Below are positions 55,886-64,000 of a stretch of DNA of 64,000 bases, in pieces. The position numbers were made by a program, and so were the translations under genes. Location of the stretch: the NCBI GenBank assembly GCA_905178155.1, contig CAJINV010000002.1:10052931-10116930 (forward strand). Reading direction: 5' to 3'. This stretch comes from Amoebophrya sp. A120 (lineage: Eukaryota; Sar; Dinophyceae; Syndiniales; Amoebophryaceae). Under the pieces are notes generated by a model that searched no databases, was not told the origin of the DNA, and worked only from the letters and a program-made list of their open reading frames with translations. The first letter of the stretch is position 1. Each line of letters opens with the position of its first letter.

Positions 55886-58800
55886 ATGTTGTACTCTATC
55901 TGTGAGGCTACACTCACGCATAAAATGCTGAGAATTGCCGCAGTTGTTTTCTGCTGCGCGGCGCCTTCTTCCCTATCCCAAGGAGCTTTCGTGAAGGGGC
56001 TCTCGTTGAGCAGGATGAGCGTTGACGGCCTATCGGATAAAGATCGGGCCGGTCTGACGTCTACGGCGGAGAAGGTCACGCTTCGGTATTACGCACCGTA
56101 CAGAGGCGATGCCGGCGGGCATTACGAATATTTGCAGAAAAAAATCGCTTGTCTGGGTGATGAGGATGCCAACAAGAGGTTTCTTTTGTTCACCGATGCA
56201 AGTGTTCGGAGCCGCGCCAACGTCGGAACCTTTGCGCAGCTGGGTGTCGTCGCGTACAGCAGTCGCGGTCTGGCGAAAGCGCGACGAGACACGGCAGAGA
56301 GAAAAGCGGAAGATCAGAGAGTTGGTTCAATCTACGACCGGGTTCCGGACGTCCTGGCCGCGGGGATTGGAGGCACGTACTTCAAACGCGCGCAAGAGCT
56401 CTTGAACAAAAGCAATACGGGAGGGACGTTTGGCCTGATGTCGGATTCCTGGAAAGACAACGCGCTGACCGCCGTTGCGGAGGGCGAGGCGCTGTGGCGG
56501 GGACTCAATCTGGCATACGGCCAGCAGCGGTTGATGTTGACGGAAAGCTCGAGCGGGACGACCACTGAAGGTGTTGGCGACGCGTCCGCACATGACGGTG
56601 CGAAATTGCTTGCTTTCACGGATTCCCTGCACTTAATTCGGGTGCTGGAATGGATTTTTCACGGAGGCGCCGCCGCCGGTGACGTCCTCTCAGATTCTAG
56701 TCCTGGCGCAGGCTTCGTGCGACACATGCAAGAAACCGTCGCCAAACCCATAGCAGATTTGTTTTCCCAGGTGGGGCTGAAAGATGCGTTCCAGAGAACC
56801 TTGGAAAAGCTAACACGAAGCAAGGTTGCGCGACCCGGAACTGGTAGTATGGCCAAGAGTCAATTTGCGTACTACCAGCATGTAGAGATTCTCCACGTGC
56901 GAAGCTCTTCGCGCGTGATCCGCAAGGAGGAGGAAGCTACCAGTTCGGGCGGAAGTAGCTGCGAGAGTGCTTCACCGGTGGAGCAGGAGCTCGAGAAAGT
57001 TCCCAGCGAGGCAACGACGTCACCCAAGGCGTACACGTTTGGAAACGCTCTGGCGGACCAGCTGGCGTCGGGTTTCACTCTGATGCACTCGACGGGCACA
57101 GCGAACCTGCTCTCGAAACGGTTCTGCGAGAACCCAGGGGGGTGGCTGAAAAGACGAAGAACGTCGACGTCAACCGCTGCTGAAAAGACGAAGAGCAGTT
57201 CGATTGCCGAGACGAATTTGCACGACACGCTGTATAGCAACTGCAAAGAGCTGATGCAGGACCTCAGCAACCGAATGCCTCACATTCCGAAGCACGGCAA
57301 ACAGTGTCAGTCTGCGACTTTCGAGCTGGAGCAGGACGTGGTGAAGCGCTTCAGAAAATTTGCGGTGCTGTACCAGAAACTCGACTACGCGGCTTTGGAG
57401 ATGACGCAAGCAGTGGTCGGAGCGTCCGCGGCAGCTGTGCGAACCAGCGGGAGAGGGAGGCGTCCGAGGTCCGGGTCCCGTTCTGGTGGTCGCCGTCGAG
57501 GAAGTAGAAGAGCGTCATCCACTACTAGTTCCAGGAGCAGCAGCAGAGGTAGAAGTTCCTCGCCTGCTGCGCAGGAAGAGGAGGCCGTGCACCGTGGGGG
57601 CGAAGTTGTGCTACAAACAGGCGACAGCACAGACGATACGGGTACGGGGACGAATATCGATGCTGACGCCGAGAAGCAAAAGGCGCTCTTGATTTCGCCC
57701 CTGGATTGGTTCCGAAGCCAGGCCCAGGTCGCTTTGCAGCACTGTGGTAGCCCGCCCGGCCTTGGGTTTGCTTCCGGAAAGCTGATGCGCTACCTGGACC
57801 ACGCTTGGAGCGAGGAAACAACCACACCAGGTAAAGCGGGTAGTAGTACTGCCGGAAGTTTTTGTGTCGGAAGTTGCTCCACCCCTGCGGCACCAGCAGA
57901 CGCGATCGAGTTCGATGTTCGGAATTACGAGGAGCACTGCGGTAGCGCTTTTAGCGACTACTTTGGTCGTATGAAAACCTCGAGTGTTGAAGACACGACT
58001 ACACACGACAACCCCACACCATTTCAGCAGGTTCCACTTGCAGGGAAGGAGCTGATGGGGCGGCTTTGGGCGCGGATTGCTGTGATGCGTCGAGTGCGTA
58101 GCTCGTTGATCCAGTCGGAAACTGTATTGCGTGACTTCGTAGCGTCGATCAACACCCCCGTGGCACAAACGCAAGAGGACGCTGGGGAGCCCTCGAGGTC
58201 GTCAGGCGTCGCCGGGCCAACCAGCAAAAAGGAGCAGAAGTCAGGCAAAAAGAAGCAGAAGGGTGGGCCTCCTGCGACCGCAGCAGCTGTAGTTGGGCAC
58301 AAAGAAATAGGGACGAAGCAACCGCCGGCGCGCAAAGGGGCTTCAGCCAGCGACGAGGCGTCGTACCACAGTGTGGTAGCCGGGACGGTGAAAGCCTCCA
58401 AAGTCGTGTCGTACCACAGCGTGGTAGACGCGACGGTGAAAGCCGCTAAAGTCGTGTTGTATCAAATGGAGCAGTGGTCTCCCATAGCACTGCAGGGCGA
58501 CGTTCGTACGCAAAACTTGATGCTAGAGCGAAATCGTTGGCTTGCGCCCGACGCGCAGGTCCCGAACGGCGATGGTGCGAAGTTTGTTCGGTGCGGACGG
58601 CTCATGAAGGAACCCATGGAAGTTTTAGACCATCTTCTCAGCACCTTCACGAAGTCCCTGTATGCCAAGAATGCGGGCATTCGTCTGGCTACGCGGGGCA
58701 ACTACCGCGCGACCGCCCAGCGTGTTCTCGATGTTCTTTCCAAGGCAGCCATCCCGCTGGCGACGGCAGGCCTGGAGTCCTTGCTGGCGAGCCTCGAAGA

Positions 58801-60736
58801 TTGGCTGGAGACGGTGATTATGCCCTTGAGCAGTAAGGAGAACAACCTGCAAGGGAATGATGAGCTTGACGAGCACGCGGATTCTAGCAAATTGTTGAGG
58901 ACTGAAGTAGAGCTGATGTCACAGAACTTCACTGGCCCGCCGATTGAATGGCGCGCGAATGCCTTCGAGAGGCGGCTGGCAGAGATGCAGGTGGTCGCTG
59001 CCGCGGTAGAAAAAGAAAAGCAAACGTTGCTATACATGAATTTGCACAAAGTTCCCGAGCGATACGATTTCGAAAAGAAGAAGACAGCAGTGAGACTTTT
59101 AATGACGGATGCCTTTGACCAGGATGCCGCCTACGTGAAGGAATTGCAAAAAGCACGGGACGTGTACGTACCCGCCCACGATCTGATCCTCGGCATTGAT
59201 TTACAATTCGCCGGGATCGACCTCCCCTTTGGCACTGCGAATGTTGCGGAACCGCTTCGCTCCAAGCCTTCCCGACTCGCACGGCCCCCGCCCGTGCTCT
59301 CCCTCGTCGACCTGCCAATCAGTCTGATGCAGCAGCTAGCTCTCGATCCTCCCTCCTTCACGGCCGAAGTGGGGGTCAGACTGCGTTCGGGCAGAGGGGT
59401 AGGGGACGACTCATCTGCCACGTCGTTGAGGTCTTCCCAGGAGGACGCGGACGAGGACGCCGTGCTGTACCAGAGTCGCTTCGGCCTCGGGCGGCTGCGC
59501 ATGACGGACGACAAGGATGGGAATCAACAAAACTTTCTAAACAAGCTGGAAAATGAGAGCGACGGAGTTGGAAAATATTTATGGGCAGCTTCGCCTTGGG
59601 CACGCAGTAATTGGATATCAAGGGGCCATGAAGAAGATGGTGTAAGAACGGGTGCAGAGCTGGCAGGATCTGTCTCCGCAGTAGCCCTGAACTTCGCCGA
59701 TGTGAGCACAGATGAAGCCGATGCCTTGAAAAAGATCTTTCGAAGCTCAGGGCCATCGGTGCACTCGGTTATTGCTGAGGCCGTCGGTCGGGAGCTTCCC
59801 ATACGTTTGTCGGGCATTGTGGGCCACGAGACGCAGAAAGCTGCGAAGGTGGTGCTCCGCGACGCCGAACAGGTGAGTCGTGAGGTCAGCGACCTCGCAC
59901 AGATGGCGAAAGCTATTTTAGGGCAAGAACCACAGGGATTGGGTGCGCTAGCGATTCAAACTGAGAAAAATCGCGTCGACAGCCTGCTTGTCTGGCTCCA
60001 GTTGAAAATCGCGCGACACGAAGGCGCGCTGGGGCGCGTACAGCTGCGGCAGGCTACGAACCGAGGAGCCATATCAAGACTATGGTCGTGCCGCGGCGAA
60101 GACTTAGAAGAAAAAGAAAAGTGCTTTCAGGAGTTACGGAAGGAGATATTTCGGGTTTTGGAAGTAGATGGTCGGGCGGCGTTGACAGAAAACTTTGGGC
60201 GTATCAACATGCTTATGCCGCAAGAAGTTTCCTACGGTGCTGATCCTCAGGTTGTTGCGGCCCTTAGTGAGGAAGAAAGAACCATCGTTGCGGCCTTACG
60301 CAAGGGCGGGCTGGTTCTCTCGTTCCGCAATGGCACGGTGGAGCGGAACGATTATTTCGAAGAAGTGTTGCCGTTTGAAACGCCCTCCGGCGGAGAATTC
60401 GTGGAGTACCATCCGATCCTGCGGCTGCCAGTGGCCTACACCAAAGTGGTGGACTTCGAGAGTCCCCTCGAGAATCCGGCCAGGGAGACGCGAACCGTGG
60501 TCATCTTGTTCTTCGATGAGAAAGCTGCAAAGTTCGCCGTGCTCCCACTGCCGCAGGCGGCCGCGACGCCGGGTTCTTTCGGAAGACCTCATGGGAGAAT
60601 TGTTTTGCCTAGAGCGCCGCTGGCAAGTTACGATAAAGGAATGCGGTGGGCTCTGGACGAGTCCCGTATGGAGCAACTGGAACTGGTGTCGCCAAAGTTC
60701 CTGCACGGCTCGAGCGTGCGTGGCATTGTGGATTGA
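55886..60736 (+). CDS. Large secreted-looking protein with N-terminal RNase H-like domain
   Basis: A 1616-residue single-exon ORF. Met14 onward (MLRIAAVVFCCAAPSSLSQG) looks like a signal peptide, so Met1 or Met14 may be the start. Residues 95-400 carry an RNase H pattern: RFLLFTDASV with AQLGVVAYSS (Asp104), TAVAEGEALWRGL (Glu198/200), LLAFTDSLHLIRVL (Asp245) and HVRSS...FGNALADQLASG (Asp390). All four acidic positions are present. The spacing between strands is longer than in stand-alone RNase H. The remaining 1200 residues have no recognised domain, but contain an Arg/Ser-rich stretch (about 515-560), a 16-residue tandem repeat near 826-857 and several helical blocks. There is no reverse transcriptase in the same ORF. 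A paralogue starts 2.2 kb downstream. Role unknown: nuclease effector or captured retroelement domain are options. Confidence 0.7.
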   Translation: MLYSICEATLTHKMLRIAAVVFCCAAPSSLSQGAFVKGLSLSRMSVDGLSDKDRAGLTSTAEKVTLRYYAPYRGDAGGHYEYLQKKIACLGDEDANKRFLLFTDASVRSRANVGTFAQLGVVAYSSRGLAKARRDTAERKAEDQRVGSIYDRVPDVLAAGIGGTYFKRAQELLNKSNTGGTFGLMSDSWKDNALTAVAEGEALWRGLNLAYGQQRLMLTESSSGTTTEGVGDASAHDGAKLLAFTDSLHLIRVLEWIFHGGAAAGDVLSDSSPGAGFVRHMQETVAKPIADLFSQVGLKDAFQRTLEKLTRSKVARPGTGSMAKSQFAYYQHVEILHVRSSSRVIRKEEEATSSGGSSCESASPVEQELEKVPSEATTSPKAYTFGNALADQLASGFTLMHSTGTANLLSKRFCENPGGWLKRRRTSTSTAAEKTKSSSIAETNLHDTLYSNCKELMQDLSNRMPHIPKHGKQCQSATFELEQDVVKRFRKFAVLYQKLDYAALEMTQAVVGASAAAVRTSGRGRRPRSGSRSGGRRRGSRRASSTTSSRSSSRGRSSSPAAQEEEAVHRGGEVVLQTGDSTDDTGTGTNIDADAEKQKALLISPLDWFRSQAQVALQHCGSPPGLGFASGKLMRYLDHAWSEETTTPGKAGSSTAGSFCVGSCSTPAAPADAIEFDVRNYEEHCGSAFSDYFGRMKTSSVEDTTTHDNPTPFQQVPLAGKELMGRLWARIAVMRRVRSSLIQSETVLRDFVASINTPVAQTQEDAGEPSRSSGVAGPTSKKEQKSGKKKQKGGPPATAAAVVGHKEIGTKQPPARKGASASDEASYHSVVAGTVKASKVVSYHSVVDATVKAAKVVLYQMEQWSPIALQGDVRTQNLMLERNRWLAPDAQVPNGDGAKFVRCGRLMKEPMEVLDHLLSTFTKSLYAKNAGIRLATRGNYRATAQRVLDVLSKAAIPLATAGLESLLASLEDWLETVIMPLSSKENNLQGNDELDEHADSSKLLRTEVELMSQNFTGPPIEWRANAFERRLAEMQVVAAAVEKEKQTLLYMNLHKVPERYDFEKKKTAVRLLMTDAFDQDAAYVKELQKARDVYVPAHDLILGIDLQFAGIDLPFGTANVAEPLRSKPSRLARPPPVLSLVDLPISLMQQLALDPPSFTAEVGVRLRSGRGVGDDSSATSLRSSQEDADEDAVLYQSRFGLGRLRMTDDKDGNQQNFLNKLENESDGVGKYLWAASPWARSNWISRGHEEDGVRTGAELAGSVSAVALNFADVSTDEADALKKIFRSSGPSVHSVIAEAVGRELPIRLSGIVGHETQKAAKVVLRDAEQVSREVSDLAQMAKAILGQEPQGLGALAIQTEKNRVDSLLVWLQLKIARHEGALGRVQLRQATNRGAISRLWSCRGEDLEEKEKCFQELRKEIFRVLEVDGRAALTENFGRINMLMPQEVSYGADPQVVAALSEEERTIVAALRKGGLVLSFRNGTVERNDYFEEVLPFETPSGGEFVEYHPILRLPVAYTKVVDFESPLENPARETRTVVILFFDEKAAKFAVLPLPQAAATPGSFGRPHGRIVLPRAPLASYDKGMRWALDESRMEQLELVSPKFLHGSSVRGIVD
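58361..58456 (+). repeat. 48-bp in-frame tandem duplication
   Basis: Two adjacent copies (58361-58408, 58409-58456) encode SYHSVVAGTVKASKVV and SYHSVVDATVKAAKVV inside the RNase H-like protein, with a third partial start LYQ. Recent unequal duplication. Confidence 0.92.
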
Positions 60737-62957
60737 TATAACGTTGAGCTGCTTCTCGCCTTTGTTCGGGCAGGAGCAGTTTGAGTGACCTTTTCATAAC
60801 TCAGTACGCGGATAGAAAAGGCATGGCAGTTCTTGTGGCGGTCGGCTGCCAGCTTTTTTTCGTCAGATCACAGTAATATCAGATATCAGTACACATATTA
60901 GCGCTACATAGAAGTAGGTTATTAGGGTTTATTTCATCGGCCGCAGAAGGAAACTAACAATGATTTTCTTCTTCGAAAAATAAGAACGAAATGTACGGAC
61001 GAAGGTCAAATTAAGAAGTAGCAGTTGTATAATAAAATCGTTTTAAAATCCAAATCAACCTTTGCATATCAATGGTGAACGACGACTACCTGATTACGTC
61101 TGACGTGTGAGCTGCAACTTCAGGATTTTATTGTGCGTGTTGTTTGATTCACGAGGTTCTGGTTATCCAAAGGGAAGAACAACAAGTGCTCTACCTCTTA
61201 TTTAAGATTCAATTCCAAACAGGTACACAAATTTAGGCGCGCAAAGACAGCGCAACGAAATATGAAAACAGGAACGTGAAATGGAGAGGATGGTCATCCT
61301 CATTTGCACTGTTAGACAGATGTTATGGGTCGAACCAAAATTTGCGCGACTTCGGCTATTCTAAGGTAAACGAGTCGTGGTGACCACTTGTCAGCTGATG
61401 AGCTGGAAGGTTTTCTTCCTGTGTGTTTCGCCAGAAACTTTTTTCTGTGTGTTTCGGCATGGAGTTATGTTTTTTCAGTTGTGGCACTTGAATCAATCAA
61501 ATCTTTACTTATCATAGTAACGACGCAGTGGTACAGTAACTAACTCGAGAATATGTGGCTGCTGGTCGGTTAGCGTTGAACAATATTACATCTGCGTTGA
61601 TAATCTGTTCTAGCTGAAATGCGATATCGCGCACGAATAGAGGGAGCAGCTTTACTGCAAGAGTCGGTCTGCAATTAAGTATCGAGTACTAAACTTCTCG
61701 AGAAATAAAATGGCAATAGAATTATTCGGCATCAAGCGTTCTGGATCGATCTTGCAAGCGAATGAGGACTCTGCGCGAAGCAAAGATCAAAACGTAGCAA
61801 GAAAATCGGAAACCTACAATTTTTTCGGTCAGAACTTCACCCGATATTAATCCTCGGTTTTCTTTTCAAGGCTTTCAGGAAGAACGCCATGAGCCTGATC
61901 GAAATCGCAGATACACAGCGTGTCTGTCGTGCAGCAATACAAAGGATCATCTGTCGAGCTTGCAACAAGATCTGCTGGTGCTGTTGTGAAAAAATAAAAT
62001 GTCGAAAGCTGGCTGAGAAAAAATAAAGCGGATTAGGGAGAGCCGCTCTGATTGAGGCCTCCATGACGGTTTGATCCTCATCAATGAAATCAATGAAACG
62101 AAACAGTGTCGCTTGATGGAACATCGCCCTGTGGTGGAAACTTCGTGAAACACGCAACTCGCTGGCTACAAGATTGCTTGCTTGTGCCAGTCCCACTAAA
62201 GTACTTTTTACCAGAAGAAAGACACTCGTGTACGTATGTATTAGTTTTGGTACGAGAACGACCTGACATCAAAAAAAACCCGTATTGTTACTCATCCTCT
62301 GGTGCACCAAATCTATCCCTCTAAATGAATCTTGCTGTCTTTCAACTATCTTGCTTCTTTACGTTCTTTGCCTGGTCTCTGGCTACAACGGAACCAAATC
62401 AAGATTCCACTAAAGTACCAAGAGAACGACTTTTCTTCATTAGTTTTGGTACGAGAACGACTTGACATAAAAAAAACCCCTTATTATATTTATACTCATC
62501 CTCTACGTCTACACCAAATTTCTCCCTCTAAACAAATCTTGCTGTCTTTTATCAACTAGCTTTACGTTTTTTAACTGGCAAGGAACAGCAACAAGAGCAA
62601 ACAGCAAATAGCACTGCGTCTTTGCAAGACGAGCAAAGGTTCGCTATTATTTAACAACCAAGAAGAGGACTACATCCCAGGGACGGGTATGCGGCGTAAG
62701 GTATAAGTTGCAGGGTTGTAGTGTAACTGATTTTTCAATAAGTACATCGGCGGGTTGTCTAGAAGTACTGATCCGTTTGGTGTGGAAGTAGCGCCGTTTG
62801 ACTTGACTTGATTGCAAGATTACACTTGTAGTTGTGTAATTTATTATCGACGGTCACAGTTCAGCAGGCGCCCTACTTTGTGCTTTATTTCGGGGTACTA
62901 GCAGCTACAAAATATACCCTCTCTTCGTCTCAGTCCTGAATATTCTGATTATAACAT
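60737..62957. other. Intergenic region between the two RNase H-like paralogues
   Basis: About 2.2 kb, AT-rich, no supported gene. Holds a diverged direct repeat at 62190-62570. The minus-strand frame 61837-62196 has no motif. Confidence 0.5.
62190..62570 (+). repeat. Diverged tandem repeat of roughly 200 bp
   Basis: Copy 1 (62190-about 62365) and copy 2 (about 62406-62570) share CCACTAAAGTAC, ATTAGTTTTGGTACGAGAAC, ACTCATCCTCT, and AAATCTTGCTGTCTTT-type words in the same order, with small insertions and substitutions. Confidence 0.7.
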
Positions 62958-64000
62958 ATGCCTGAACAAGCTTCAGCTTCATGTGCTGAGCTGTTGCGGC
63001 AAGAACTCGTGATGGCATCTTCACGGCGGCGCCCGAAGCCCTGCGCTCAGCGGAGGGTCTCCGCTTGGATTTCGTTTTGCCTTGCCGCACTCTTGGACAA
63101 GAAAAACGAGTCGCTGCTGCTGTCGAGCACTGTAGGCGTGGGCGGGCTTTCTTTAGTGAAAAAGTTTCGGCGTGCGGCGGCAGCCGCAGCCGCCGCGGAC
63201 AGGCCGAGGTATGAAATCAGCAGCCAGCAGATAAAGAAAGAGATCGCGGGGAAGACCAGATTTCGTTACTACGCGCCAGGCTGCGGTGGGGAGCAATCGG
63301 TCAGCGCTTATTACGAGCGCCTTCAGCAGGAGCTCACTCTGTCTGATTCCATAGACCACGACGCTCCGGCGAGCAGCATCAAAAGGTTTTTCCTGTTTAC
63401 GGATGCGAGTGTTCGATCCGTTCCCGATCCCGTCCGTGGCGGGCGAAAGGAGACCCACGCGCAGTTGGGAATAGTAGGCTACTCCAGTCAGAAATCCTCT
63501 GCGATACAGCCCGCGGCAGCGAAGGAAGAAGAAGACACCGGACTGGACTCAGAGGGCCGGGGTAAAGATCTGTCCATCTACGCTAACGCTCCTGTCCTTC
63601 TGGCCGCCGGGCTGAGGCGGCCGGAAATCGGGCCTGGACATCAAATTTCGTATACGACTCAGGCACAAACTGTTATGGATTCCGATCCGGATTTTCAAAA
63701 AATGCCGGAAACGTGGAGGACCAACGCGCTCGTGGCGGTTGCCGAAAGCGAAGCGTTGCTGGAAGGGTTAGAACTGTACAAGCGGGGTCACCAGTGGAAG
63801 GTTCTCGGAATGTTTCGGGGAGAGAAAGAGAAAGGCGAGGCAATGGCTAGCGCCGCAGCGACGACGTCTCTGCCGATTAGATTGCTGGCCTTCACGGATT
63901 CTCTCCAGGCTGTCCGTGTGCTGGAGAGCCTTTTTTCCGGCGGTGGTGACGAGAAGCAGGATGGCCCAGCGGGCGAGGTCGCAGGCTTATGTCCCAGCGG
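62958..64000 (+). CDS. Paralogue of the RNase H-like protein, N-terminal part (cut by the right edge)
   Basis: Open from ATG 62958 (MPEQASASCAELLRQELVMA) to the window end, 347 codons. It parallels the upstream protein: RYYAPGCGGEQSVSAYYERL, KRFFLFTDASVRS (Asp149), HAQLGIVGYSS, TNALVAVAESEALLEGLELY, and LLAFTDSLQAVRVLESLFSGG. The first three RNase H acidic positions are therefore present; the last lies past the edge. The N-terminus differs and carries a weak hydrophobic stretch (WISFCLAALL), so export is less clear; ATG 63012 (MASSRRRP) is an alternative start. Identity to the first copy is moderate, which suggests an old tandem duplication or a family cluster extending to the right. Confidence 0.75.
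   Translation, partial: MPEQASASCAELLRQELVMASSRRRPKPCAQRRVSAWISFCLAALLDKKNESLLLSSTVGVGGLSLVKKFRRAAAAAAAADRPRYEISSQQIKKEIAGKTRFRYYAPGCGGEQSVSAYYERLQQELTLSDSIDHDAPASSIKRFFLFTDASVRSVPDPVRGGRKETHAQLGIVGYSSQKSSAIQPAAAKEEEDTGLDSEGRGKDLSIYANAPVLLAAGLRRPEIGPGHQISYTTQAQTVMDSDPDFQKMPETWRTNALVAVAESEALLEGLELYKRGHQWKVLGMFRGEKEKGEAMASAAATTSLPIRLLAFTDSLQAVRVLESLFSGGGDEKQDGPAGEVAGLCPS

Noticed and set aside
55886-60736. Complete retroelement ORF
   Set aside because: Only an RNase H-like pattern is seen; there is no reverse transcriptase YxDD motif, integrase or endonuclease, and no long terminal repeats nearby.
61837-62196. 119-residue minus-strand ORF
   Set aside because: No motif, AT-rich chance frame inside a spacer; several other frames overlap it.
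1-64000. CRISPR arrays, bacterial operons, riboswitches
   Set aside because: The window is clearly eukaryotic nuclear DNA; no regularly spaced repeats or operon structure were seen.

Overview
The window is nuclear DNA of a eukaryote, most likely an alveolate of the dinoflagellate line. A parasitic syndinian such as Amoebophrya is my best guess. The evidence is a calcium-dependent protein kinase with four EF-hands, spliceosomal introns that mix GT-AG with apparent GA-AG donors, and many short inverted-repeat introns (introner elements) inside conserved genes. I infer the species from these traits only; no marker gene names it.

Layout. 1-1119 (-) RAD50 5' part. 2041-6008 (-) five-exon-plus hypothetical protein with two introners. 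6894-8690 (-) single-exon class 3 lipase with odd motif order. 9050-11040 non-coding compositional island. 11596-12216 (+) small ubiquitin-like candidate. 12943-16222 (+) GCFC-type splicing protein. 16868-17679 (-) small unknown gene between 52-bp direct repeats. 18086-19759 (+) metallo-beta-lactamase-fold protein. 21053-25949 (+) very basic disordered protein. 26940-29488 (+) CDPK. 30044-32638 (+) secreted S1 protease. 33250-35744 (+) WW/B-box protein. 37257-39913 (+) GT4 glycosyltransferase. 41047-44681 (+) carotenoid oxygenase. 46335-46933 (+) partial unknown. 46964-51447 (+) importin beta. 53586-54192 (+) cold-shock protein. 55886-60736 (+) and 62958-64000 (+, cut by the edge) paralogous large proteins with an RNase H-like domain.

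The main discovery is a set of 18 introner elements in 8 genes. Each is flanked by a 5-bp target-site duplication (16 perfect, 2 with one mismatch), starts with TAT (two slightly worn ends) and ends with ATA, and carries long terminal inverted repeats. Removing the element plus one copy of the duplication restores the reading frame every time and often restores a conserved motif (EF-hand loop, B-box, importin HEAT repeat, carotenoid oxygenase EPxFVP). No shift within the duplication gives GT...AG consistently. Related copies occur in both orientations relative to the host gene, so splicing does not depend on the element's strand. I saw no intact copy outside coding exons. The intron-free genes (lipase, S1 protease, first RNase H-like protein) look secreted or unusual; the introner-rich ones are mostly housekeeping, signalling or metabolic genes.

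Exon joins were worked out by hand from frame and family alignment. For the genes where I list all exons, the joined lengths are exact multiples of three. No transcript data were available.
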